A stretch of 64,000 nt of DNA from an uncultured Candidatus Melainabacteria bacterium. GTDB taxonomy: Bacteria > Cyanobacteriota > Vampirovibrionia > Gastranaerophilales > Gastranaerophilaceae. The translations under genes were made by a program, and so were the position numbers. The DNA lies in the NCBI GenBank assembly GCA_934718275.1, contig CAKUZD010000003.1:1-64000 (forward strand). The letters run 5' to 3'. Below are positions 25,815 through 33,170 of this stretch, in pieces. The notes under the pieces are model-generated. The model worked only from the letters and a program-made list of their open reading frames with translations, searched no databases and was not told the DNA's origin. Numbering within the stretch: the first letter of the stretch is position 1; the number at the start of each line of letters is the position of its first letter.

Positions 25815-26192
25815 ATGAAACGTTTATTTGTAACAACTTTAGTGTTGACAATGATTTCATCAGCCGCAATTGCAGCTACAACAAACACAACAAACACAAC
25901 AAACACTCAATCAACTTATACAGAACAGTTTATACAAAAACATACTCAAAAAATAACTGATGCTGAAAAGAAATTACAAGAAAAACAAAAGGCTAATGAA
26001 GAAGTTTGGGTTAAAAAACATGAACAGTTGAAAAAAGATGCACAAGCAAGACAAGATGCTCGTTTGAAGCAACAACAAGAATGGAAAAATAAAATAGAAG
26101 CTCAAAAGAAGGCTAATGAGGAGGCTTCGCAAGCAAGACAAAAGAAATTACAGGAAAAGAAGGAATTGTTTAATAAATTAATTTCAGAATAG
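25815..26192 (+). CDS. Secreted Lys/Gln-rich coiled-coil protein
   Basis: These 125 residues start with a classical signal peptide (FVTTLVLTMISSAAIAA). A Thr-Asn repeat follows, encoded by three perfect copies of ACAACAAAC (25878-25904). A long charged helix rich in Lys, Gln and Glu makes up the rest (KKLQEKQKANEEVWVKKHEQ). The sequence suggests an exported extended coiled coil. The ribosome-binding site AAGGAGG is the strongest in the window, which fits high expression. The next gene encodes a similar product. No family was recognised. Confidence 0.75.
   Translation: MKRLFVTTLVLTMISSAAIAATTNTTNTTNTQSTYTEQFIQKHTQKITDAEKKLQEKQKANEEVWVKKHEQLKKDAQARQDARLKQQQEWKNKIEAQKKANEEASQARQKKLQEKKELFNKLISE
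25878..25904 (+). repeat. Nine-base tandem repeat, three copies, in frame
   Basis: Three perfect ACAACAAAC units encode Thr-Thr-Asn repeats just after the signal peptide. Copy number could vary between strains without shifting the frame. Confidence 0.8.
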
Positions 26193-26203
26193 GAGTAATG
26201 AAT

Positions 26204-26530
26204 ATGAAAAAGAAATTAGCTACATTAATTGCCGTAATGGTGATGACCATGATGACAGCTTCTGCTGCAGAAACTCAAGGGCCTATTTCAAAATGGTTAG
26301 ACAGTGTAACAAGCAAAGTTGCTAAAAAAGAACAATCAGTAAATCAAAAATCTCAAGCAAAGCAACAAAAAATTGCAGCAAAGAAAAAAGCTCAACAAGA
26401 AAAAGTTGCAAAACAAAAAGCTAAAGCGCAACAGAAAAAATTAGAAAATCAAAGAAAAGCTGCAGAACATAAAAAGAAAGTTGAAACAAAGAAAAAACAA
26501 TTGAAAGATTTGTTTACAATTGACAAATAA
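26204..26530 (+). CDS. Secreted Lys/Gln/Ala-rich coiled-coil protein
   Basis: This 108-residue product has a signal peptide (KLATLIAVMVMTMMTASAA). A short neutral stretch follows, then about 75 residues of Lys, Gln and Ala in an uninterrupted charged helix ending in KKQLKDLFTIDK. ATG 26198 is possible, but AGGAG at 26191-26195 is only 2 nt from it and 8 nt from ATG 26204. The stop codon of the previous gene overlaps this ribosome-binding site, so the pair is coupled. The end (KKQLKDLF) resembles the end of its neighbour (KKELFNKL). Confidence 0.75.
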   Translation: MKKKLATLIAVMVMTMMTASAAETQGPISKWLDSVTSKVAKKEQSVNQKSQAKQQKIAAKKKAQQEKVAKQKAKAQQKKLENQRKAAEHKKKVETKKKQLKDLFTIDK

Positions 26531-26534
26531 TTAA

Positions 26535-26569
26535 AATAACCTCCTATATTGTAGGAGGTTATTTTTTTT
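26535..26569 (+). terminator. Terminator of the coiled-coil pair
   Basis: AATAACCTCCTA (26535-26546) pairs perfectly with TAGGAGGTTATT (26552-26563), followed by a run of T. Confidence 0.93.
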
Positions 26570-26589
26570 GTAAAAACAAAATATTAAAA

Positions 26590-27150
26590 TTAATCAAAAT
26601 AAATTTCTAAAGAATCATTTTGCCAAATTTTTTGAGAATTTGCCTTGTGTTTATTTACAATATCAATTTTTTGTTGTTTCAAAGAGTTCAATCTTTCAGA
26701 TTGTATTGCTTCCATTCTAGTAGTTAATTGGGTGTTAGGGCGTCTGTTTGCATGGAAAAATGCTAAATTCATTCCTTTTAATTTAGCATTTATTTTAGCC
26801 AATTTTTGGTCTGTTTTTTCATTTAATTTCCCTTGTTTTAACACTCTTGCGAAAGATTTTGCAATTTCTTTCGGAGTGTGAGTTCGACAAAAAGAATGAA
26901 AATCGCTGATTGATGACATAAAACCAATGTCTTTTCCGTTAAGAGCAAAATTAGCATTTTTTAAAGGGGACATTTTCTCGCGTTTTATAACATTACTTGT
27001 TATATCTAATACATCATCTGTGTAATGTTGTGTCATAGATTCAAAATGGTTCCTAATTTCTGCTAGTTTAGTTTTATTCATTCTAATATTTTGAATATTT
27101 AATTTTGCAGTAAATGCTGGTTGTTGTTGATTGTTTACTTTTGTAATCAT
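26590..27150 (-). CDS. Hypothetical helical protein with N-terminal AFTA motif
   Basis: A 186-residue soluble, basic, mostly helical protein of unknown family. Its N terminus (NNQQQPAFTAKLNI) fits the pattern seen in several unrelated proteins here: a polar Asn/Gln stretch, then a hydrophobic residue-F-T. AGGAG precedes the ATG. It is convergent to the coiled-coil pair and its own promoter region faces ilvB. No catalytic motif was seen. Confidence 0.65.
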   Translation of the reverse strand: MITKVNNQQQPAFTAKLNIQNIRMNKTKLAEIRNHFESMTQHYTDDVLDITSNVIKREKMSPLKNANFALNGKDIGFMSSISDFHSFCRTHTPKEIAKSFARVLKQGKLNEKTDQKLAKINAKLKGMNLAFFHANRRPNTQLTTRMEAIQSERLNSLKQQKIDIVNKHKANSQKIWQNDSLEIYFD

Positions 27151-27313
27151 AATATCTCCTATATCTTCTACGCTATTCTAAGTAATGAACAAAAAAATTT
27201 TTGCTAGGTTGTAAAATAATATTAAAATTATTCTTTTATGTTTTAATCTGATTTTTTTGCATAAACTTATTCCCTGTGGTAATATTTACTTATCAAATAA
27301 TGGAGTTAGTTTT

Positions 27314-28936
27314 ATGCAGACATTAACCAAAACTTATACAGGGGCTCAAATTCTTATAAAAACATTAAATAAGCTTGGTGTAACATCAATTTTTGGGTAC
27401 CCCGGCGGGATTGTTTTAAATGTTTATGATGAATTGGGTAGACAGAATGATATAAAGCATTATTTGATGCGCCATGAACAAGCTGCTGTGCATGCTGCAG
27501 AGGGGTATGCGAGGGTTTCGGGTAAATGCGGGGTTGCACTTGTAACATCAGGTCCCGGAGCGACAAATATTGTGACAGGGCTTGCAAATGCTTATTTGGA
27601 TAGTTATCCTCTTGTTGTAATAACAGGGCAAGTGTCAGCTGAATTGTTGCATAAAGATGCGTTTCAGGAAGTTGATATTATAGATATTACAAAATCTTGC
27701 ACTAAAAATGGTTTTCAAGTTAAAAATATTGAAAGTTTAGAGAAAACTCTTGTAGAGGCATTTGAAACTGCTATGAGCAATAGAAAGGGCCCCGTAGTTG
27801 TAGATATAACGAAAAATGTTTTTGCTGAAAGTTTTGAATATCAAGAAATGAATATTGAATTGAAAGAAAATAATTTAAATTTTGATGTATCTGATATTGT
27901 TTCTGCAATAAATAAATCTAAAAGAGCTGTTTTGGTTGCCGGTGGTGGAGTTGTTCAAGCAAATGCCGCTAAAGAAGTTTTTGATGTTGCAAAGATGCTA
28001 AATATTCCCATTGTTTCTACAATGATGGGACTTGGAACTTTCCCTCAAAACGAAAATAATTATTTGGGTATGATTGGGATTTTTGGACAATTTGCCGCAA
28101 ACCAAGCTGTTAGAGAAAGTGATTTAGTGATTGCTATTGGAACGCGATTTAACGATAGGATTACTTGTTGTTTTAAAAATGAAAATTTGGCTAAAAAACT
28201 GGTTCATATTGATATTGATGAAGGAGAGATTTCTAAAATAATTCCGGCATCAATTGGTGTTGTGGGAGATGCTAAAATTGTTTTGTCAAAATTATTAGAA
28301 GAACTGAAAAAGACCGATTACCAAATTTTTAGTGATTGGTTAAAAAAGACTAAAGAATTACAAAATAAAAATGCAGCTCCTTTAAAACGATCTGAAAAAA
28401 TGCATTCTTTTGAAGTTTTGAAAGAAATTAATAACTGTATAAAAGATAAAAATATGGTGGTAACAACCGAAGTTGGTCAACATCAGGTTTGGGCTGCAAG
28501 GTATTTAGAATTTAATTCACCTAATAAGTTTATAACTTCCGGCGGGTTAGGAACAATGGGGTTTGGTTTTCCTGCAGCAATAGGAGCTTGTGTTGCAAAT
28601 GGAAATCCGGTTGTATGTATCGCCGGAGATGGGTCTTTCCAAATGAATTTACAAGAGCTTGCAACTTGTGTTGATTATGGTTTACCTGTAAAAATATTTA
28701 TATTTGATAATAATTATCTTGGAATGGTTCGTCAATTTCAAGAGAAATTATGTAATGAGAGATATTTTGGAACAAGAATTTCTAATCCTGATTTTATAAA
28801 ACTTGCAGAATCTTATGGTATAAAAGCTGCAAGAGTTGATAAAATTGAAGATATTAAAAATACCGTAGAAAAAGCATTTAAAGCAGATGGTCCTTATATA
28901 ATTGATTTTGTTGTAGAACCAAAGGAGTTGTTGTAA
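27314..28936 (+). CDS. ilvB: Acetolactate synthase large subunit
   Basis: This thiamine-diphosphate enzyme condenses two pyruvates, or pyruvate and 2-oxobutyrate, in branched-chain amino acid synthesis. The 540-residue product has FGYPGG, the catalytic Glu in MRHEQAAVHAAEGYARV, GPGATN, FAD-binding IGTRFNDR and the TPP motif GDGSFQMNLQEL...DNNYLG. ATG 27314 with GGAG upstream is chosen over an in-frame ATG at 27257, since family members begin close to the TGAQIL block. The regulatory subunit ilvN/ilvH and the other ilv genes are not adjacent. Confidence 0.93.
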   Translation: MQTLTKTYTGAQILIKTLNKLGVTSIFGYPGGIVLNVYDELGRQNDIKHYLMRHEQAAVHAAEGYARVSGKCGVALVTSGPGATNIVTGLANAYLDSYPLVVITGQVSAELLHKDAFQEVDIIDITKSCTKNGFQVKNIESLEKTLVEAFETAMSNRKGPVVVDITKNVFAESFEYQEMNIELKENNLNFDVSDIVSAINKSKRAVLVAGGGVVQANAAKEVFDVAKMLNIPIVSTMMGLGTFPQNENNYLGMIGIFGQFAANQAVRESDLVIAIGTRFNDRITCCFKNENLAKKLVHIDIDEGEISKIIPASIGVVGDAKIVLSKLLEELKKTDYQIFSDWLKKTKELQNKNAAPLKRSEKMHSFEVLKEINNCIKDKNMVVTTEVGQHQVWAARYLEFNSPNKFITSGGLGTMGFGFPAAIGACVANGNPVVCIAGDGSFQMNLQELATCVDYGLPVKIFIFDNNYLGMVRQFQEKLCNERYFGTRISNPDFIKLAESYGIKAARVDKIEDIKNTVEKAFKADGPYIIDFVVEPKELL

Positions 28937-28993
28937 AGAGGGGAATTGTACACAAAGTTCCAGTGGTTAATTTGTTACCTTCGCGTTTCCTTA

Positions 28994-29023
28994 TTGCCTT
29001 GAATTACATGTTTATGTTACAAT
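28994..29023 (+). promoter_or_regulatory. Promoter of the symporter gene, near-leaderless
   Basis: TTGCCT (28994-28999), an 18-nt spacer and TACAAT (29018-29023) preceded by TGT (extended -10). The first ATG is 4 nt and the second ATG 7 nt after the -10 box. No Shine-Dalgarno is present. Confidence 0.55.
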
Positions 29024-29027
29024 CAGA

Positions 29028-30506
29028 ATGATGAATTTAGATACAGCAATAGATACATTTTTATCTCCGATAGCCGATAAAATTTCAGGGATTATATTTA
29101 GCTCAGTGACAATTCATGGTGTAAGGATTGAATTTTTGGTCGCTTTGTTAATGTTTGCTGCTTTTTATTTTACGATTAGAACAAGATTTATTGGTATTTG
29201 GGGATTTAAGCATGCGTTACAGTTGATTACTAAAAATTATGAGCATAAGGAAATTCGTATCAAAAAGAAAAAAGGCGAAGTTTCTTCTTTTCAGGCGTTG
29301 ACGGCAACTATTTCTGCATCAGCAGGAATTGGGAATGTTGCAGGTTCTGCAGCAGCTGTTTCTATCGGAGGCCCCGGTGTAATTTTTTGGATGATTTTGG
29401 CAGGCTTTTTTTCTATGGCGTTGAAGTTTGCAGAAGTGTTACTTGGCTTGAAATTTCGGAAAGTTAATCCGGACGGGACAATTGCCGGAGGGCCTATGTA
29501 TTACATTGAAGGCGCGTTGAAAAATAATAAATATGTAGGTAAATTTGCACCGCATCTTTCAAAAATTTATGCAATTTGTTGCATTTTTGCTATGATTGGC
29601 GGTTGGAATTTATTCCAAATAAATGCTATGACTACTCAAATTACTGAGGTTACCGGTGGTGAAAATAGTTTTTTTGCAAATCAAAGTTGGCTTTTGGGAT
29701 TAATTGTTGCTGTTATTACCTATTTTACGATAATTGGTGGAATTAAGGCTATTGGAAAATTTACTTCTAAGGTTACGCCTGTGATGTGTACGTTATATGT
29801 TTTGACAGCTTTTGCTGTTTGTTTGTATAATATTGGGCATGTTCCACATACGGTTATGATGATTATAAAAGAGGCTTTTGCTCCAAGGGCTATGGCTGGA
29901 GGTATGTTTGCTTGTATGTTATGGGGATTTCGGCGAGCGATGTTTGCGAATGAGTCCGGTTTAGGAACAGCTCCGATAGCTTTTTCTGCAGTTAAGACAA
30001 ATAATCCGGTTGCACAAGCTTTTATTGCCATGCTTCAACCTTTTGTAGATACTGTTATTGTTGGTTCGGCTACCGCTTTTGTAATAGTTGTTTCAGGAGA
30101 ATATTTGCATACATCAGGAATTGCAGGTATTGAATTGACATCAAAAGCTTTTGGCTCAGTGTGTCCGTTTTTCCCAATATTGTTGACTTTTATGGCTAGT
30201 TGCTTTGTTTTATCAACAATGCTGTGTGGGTCCTATTACGGAATTAAAGCTTGGAATTATTTATTTGGCGAAACAAAATTGACAACAAGGACTTTTCAGG
30301 TTATATATTGTATATTCATAATTATTGGTTCTGCCATGAACTTTAAAAGTATAATAAATTTATCAGACGCGTTTACTTTGTTTTTGGCTGTACCAAACTT
30401 GATAGCGGTATTTATGTTATCAGATGTGATAATGAAGGAACTGAAAAGATATTGCAAAAAATATAATGTAGGTTTATTTAAAAATAATAACGAGGAGAGA
30501 GAATGA
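29028..30506 (+). CDS. Alanine/glycine:cation symporter (AGCS family)
   Basis: A 492-residue inner-membrane protein with about ten or eleven helices. It takes up alanine or glycine with Na+ or H+. The AGCS motifs ISASAGIGNVAGSAAAVSIG, GGPGVIFWMI, GGPMYYIE and the ANESGLGTAPIA block are all visible. ATG 29028 and ATG 29031 are both possible. The stop codon overlaps the start of the downstream DNA-repair gene (ATGA), so the two are co-transcribed, an odd functional pairing. Confidence 0.92.
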   Translation: MMNLDTAIDTFLSPIADKISGIIFSSVTIHGVRIEFLVALLMFAAFYFTIRTRFIGIWGFKHALQLITKNYEHKEIRIKKKKGEVSSFQALTATISASAGIGNVAGSAAAVSIGGPGVIFWMILAGFFSMALKFAEVLLGLKFRKVNPDGTIAGGPMYYIEGALKNNKYVGKFAPHLSKIYAICCIFAMIGGWNLFQINAMTTQITEVTGGENSFFANQSWLLGLIVAVITYFTIIGGIKAIGKFTSKVTPVMCTLYVLTAFAVCLYNIGHVPHTVMMIIKEAFAPRAMAGGMFACMLWGFRRAMFANESGLGTAPIAFSAVKTNNPVAQAFIAMLQPFVDTVIVGSATAFVIVVSGEYLHTSGIAGIELTSKAFGSVCPFFPILLTFMASCFVLSTMLCGSYYGIKAWNYLFGETKLTTRTFQVIYCIFIIIGSAMNFKSIINLSDAFTLFLAVPNLIAVFMLSDVIMKELKRYCKKYNVGLFKNNNEERE

Positions 30507-31168
30507 TGAAGAAAGATTGTCTAGAGATAGTAAGAGCTAAATGTGAAAGCTGTAATGCTTGTGCATTAGGTGCAACACGTAATAATATAGTTTTTTCTGA
30601 CGGAAATCCTTCTACTGCAAAAATTGTACTTATTGGAGAAGCTCCGGGAGAAACAGAAGATGAAACCGGTAGACCGTTTGTTGGTAGGGCCGGACAACTT
30701 TTAAATGATTTTCTTAAAGAAGCAGGTATCTCTAGAGAAGAAGACGTATATATTATCAATACCGTAAAATGTAGACCTCCAAAAAATAGAGTTCCTTCTG
30801 ATGAAGAAAAAGCAACTTGCAGAAAGTTTTTGAATGCTCAAATCGATATTATAAACCCAAGAGCTATTGTTCTTTGCGGAGCTACAGCGTTAAAATCATT
30901 TGTTGAACTTGATAAAAAACAAACTATTTCAAAGGTTAGAGGTCAATGGATGACTATCAATGTTGATGGTAAGGATTATAGAGCAATTACAATCTTCCAT
31001 CCGTCTTATTTATTAAGAAATCATTCTTTAGAGGAAGGTTCTCCTAGAAGATTGATGAAACAAGATTTAGCTAATATTAAGAATGAAATTTTGCCTGATG
31101 TAGAGCATTCTCAAGATGGTGTAAAAGTTGAATTTATGAATACATCAAAAGAAATCGCGATGGTTTAA
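30503..31168 (+). CDS. Uracil-DNA glycosylase, iron-sulfur family (type 4/5-like)
   Basis: The enzyme removes uracil from DNA. The 221-residue product has an N-terminal CESCNAC cluster-ligand pair, motif A GEAPGETEDETGRPFVGRAG, NTVKCRPPKNR with further cysteines, and the C-terminal FHPSYLLRN motif. Together these define the Fe-S uracil glycosylases of the DNA-polymerase-related group. Length is normal. ATG 30503 overlaps the previous stop. ATG 30506 is an alternative with better spacing from GAGGAG. A strong terminator follows. Confidence 0.92.
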   Translation: MMKKDCLEIVRAKCESCNACALGATRNNIVFSDGNPSTAKIVLIGEAPGETEDETGRPFVGRAGQLLNDFLKEAGISREEDVYIINTVKCRPPKNRVPSDEEKATCRKFLNAQIDIINPRAIVLCGATALKSFVELDKKQTISKVRGQWMTINVDGKDYRAITIFHPSYLLRNHSLEEGSPRRLMKQDLANIKNEILPDVEHSQDGVKVEFMNTSKEIAMV

Positions 31169-31185
31169 TGTTTTATAATATTTGT

Positions 31186-31218
31186 AAAAAGGGAGCTGAT
31201 TATATCAGCTCCTTTTTT
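31186..31218. terminator. Bidirectional terminator between convergent genes
   Basis: GGAGCTGAT (31192-31200) pairs with ATCAGCTCC (31204-31212), flanked by A and T runs. It overlaps the last base pairs of the minus-strand gene. Confidence 0.88.
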
Positions 31219-32479
31219 ATTCAACTAATTTTTCAGCCGGTGCAAGTCCCGGTTCAAGGTCAGAGCCTGTTACAAATTTTCTAAATGCAAATTGAGCTTT
31301 CGGTAAAACATAAGCGAGTAGGAGACTGCTTAGGGTAACGTTAGTTATTATGTTGGCTGATTTTGCAAATTGAGCTTTTTTTATGAAATTTTTCACATCT
31401 TTTGTGGATGTTGCGTTTTTAGCAAATTTTTCTATATCATTTCTAAACTTTGCAAGGTTTTTAATGTTTACGTACTCTCTTGGGTCTCTTATGCCATTAT
31501 TAAGCATCTTTATTTTTTCAAATTTCTTTGCATATTTAACAAATAATGTATTTTGATTTTTTATATCATCAACAAAATCTAATAAATCTTTTGCATTGTC
31601 TGATTTTGGAAGTTTGAGCGAATTGCTTTTTATTTTATTTAGGAATTCTTTGTCGGCTAAAATTATAGGGTCAAGTTCAACTCCGGTAAGTTTATTTAAA
31701 CCTTTTTCAATCCATTTTGGAGCTACAAAGTTTAGAAACATCATGCCTGCCATTTTAAAAGTTAAATCGTAGCGTTCATTTTGGTTTCTGGCTGTTGTGA
31801 CTCTCCCGATAGCATAACCGCCATCAGTTACAGCCATTTTATCTTGCGCTGAAAAGTTTGCGGCTTTAGTAACCCATGAACCCGTAAAGGTTGGAGGTTT
31901 GGTTTTGTAGAATTTATCTTTTTGTATAAAATTATTTGATTGGTTTGATTGAGTATTTGTTTTTTCTTTTCTTATTTTTTCTATTTTTTTGGAAGAAGAT
32001 GCAAATATTAATTTTGGTAAAATAAATCCCATAAACAAAATAGGTATAGAGGTTGAGGCTATAAATTTTCCTGCAAGAAGTTTTTCATAAAGCTTTTTGT
32101 TTTCTTTGGCTTTAATTAAGTCTTTTACTGCCTCGGGAGCAAGTTTTTTGAATTTGGCTATATTGTAATCAATACCTTGAATCCCTTTTTCTTCTTGAAA
32201 CAGTTTTAGATTTACGTCAGGATTTAACCCTTTAGCTTTTATGAATTTATTACATAACCAACCAACCATCGGAATTCCACCCAACCAAACGGCAGATGTT
32301 GAATATTCATCCAAAAATCTTTCTCGTGCAGCGAGATATGCGATTTCTTTTGAATCTTTTTTGTTTTGGTTGTATGTAAGAGCTATTTTGGTTGGAACTT
32401 CTATCCCGCAATCACGGAATATTAAGGGGTATACACTGCTGTTGTTTCCTATAGCTGAAATTATATTAGTTATTGCCAT
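31217..32479 (-). CDS. Unknown membrane-associated protein, paralogue of the 3.2-4.5 kb gene
   Basis: The 420-residue protein shares its architecture and several blocks with the 449-residue product at 3,199-4,548. Common points are an N-terminal GNNSS patch; ERFLDEYSTSAVWLGGIP (residues 53-70); a hydrophobic segment at 138-160; PPTFTGS at 195-201; DGGYAIGRVTTARNQNE at 219-235; and hydrophobic segments in the C-terminal half. Identity is low outside these blocks. GGAG precedes the ATG. No known domain was recognised. Probably lineage-specific, possibly membrane-bound. Confidence 0.75.
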   Translation of the reverse strand: MAITNIISAIGNNSSVYPLIFRDCGIEVPTKIALTYNQNKKDSKEIAYLAARERFLDEYSTSAVWLGGIPMVGWLCNKFIKAKGLNPDVNLKLFQEEKGIQGIDYNIAKFKKLAPEAVKDLIKAKENKKLYEKLLAGKFIASTSIPILFMGFILPKLIFASSSKKIEKIRKEKTNTQSNQSNNFIQKDKFYKTKPPTFTGSWVTKAANFSAQDKMAVTDGGYAIGRVTTARNQNERYDLTFKMAGMMFLNFVAPKWIEKGLNKLTGVELDPIILADKEFLNKIKSNSLKLPKSDNAKDLLDFVDDIKNQNTLFVKYAKKFEKIKMLNNGIRDPREYVNIKNLAKFRNDIEKFAKNATSTKDVKNFIKKAQFAKSANIITNVTLSSLLLAYVLPKAQFAFRKFVTGSDLEPGLAPAEKLVE

Positions 32480-32801
32480 ATATTTGTTTTCTCCAATTCT
32501 TTGTCTTTAGGTATAAGTAAAACTTTACCAAATAAAATAGTCTTTCACGCTTTATTTAGCAGCTCCCTGAAAGACTATTTTGTAAGAATTGAATTTGATA
32601 TTTTCTTTAAAGCGCAACCCATCAATTCATAGTCTTTCAAGGACTATATGATGATGAGTATGAAGTTTTAAAGAATTAATTTTAATCATAATCGTTTAAA
32701 TTTTTCCTGCTACTGATGATATAACAAAAAATTTTTTCTTACAAGTTTGTTAACTAAATAAATTTAATATGTTAAAAAATAAAAATAAAAAAATTTGCTA
32801 T
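32480..32801. other. 322-bp intergenic region with inverted repeats
   Basis: Upstream of the minus-strand paralogue. AAATAGTCTTTC (32535-32546) and GAAAGACTATTT (32569-32580) form a perfect 12-bp inverted repeat with a 22-nt loop. A third copy of the same core gives ATAGTC (32629-32634)/GACTAT (32642-32647). The rest is AT-rich with no supported reading frame. Confidence 0.55.
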
Positions 32802-33095
32802 TTATTTAATATTAATTAACATATCATTAATTAAGGTTGTTTTTTCAGGTGTAATATTTCTAATTAATACGGTTTTCTCTTTAGAAGTTTCTCCTTTTAT
32901 TATTTCAAAGTAAGATTTTGGAACTTTAAATTTTTTGGATAAAAATTCAATTAAAGCTTTGTTTGCCTTTCCATCAATCGGTTGCGCAGTGATTTTTATT
33001 TTAATTCCGTATTCTGTTTTAATGATTTCGTTTTTGGAGGCGTTTGGGGAAATTTTTAATTGTAAAATATATCCGTCTTTAGTTTCTTTTAACAT
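32802..33095 (-). CDS. DUF167/YggU-family protein
   Basis: These 97 residues match the conserved YggU/DUF167 family: an LQLKISPNASKNEI strand, IKITAQPIDGKANKALIEFL with the invariant DGKAN, and a GETSKEKTVLI end. The family is a small alpha/beta fold of unknown function, often near genes for membrane proteins. AGGA lies close before the ATG. It is divergent from the RSH gene. Confidence 0.88.
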   Translation of the reverse strand: MLKETKDGYILQLKISPNASKNEIIKTEYGIKIKITAQPIDGKANKALIEFLSKKFKVPKSYFEIIKGETSKEKTVLIRNITPEKTTLINDMLINIK

Positions 33096-33132
33096 TCCTG
33101 TAATCCTTATGTATGAAATTCTTGAATTCTAC

Positions 33133-33161
33133 TTGAAAAAATTGAATAAAATCTGTATGAT
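33133..33161 (+). promoter_or_regulatory. Sigma-70 promoter of the RSH gene, near-leaderless
   Basis: TTGAAA (33133-33138), a 17-nt spacer and TATGAT (33156-33161). The ATG begins 9 nt after the -10 box, so the leader would be 0-3 nt. No Shine-Dalgarno is present. Confidence 0.65.
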
Positions 33162-33170
33162 GATTATACC

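Noticed and set aside
25592..25906. Hydrophobic frame antisense to the end of rph and the 25.8 kb gene
   Set aside because: It is the complement of well-supported genes. Its Phe/Val/Ala-rich sequence arises from the reverse of Lys/Gln/Thr codons and the 9-bp repeat.
32241..32510. 89-codon plus-strand frame over the start of the 31.2 kb gene
   Set aside because: Complement of the conserved N-terminal block shared with the 3.2 kb paralogue. No start signals.
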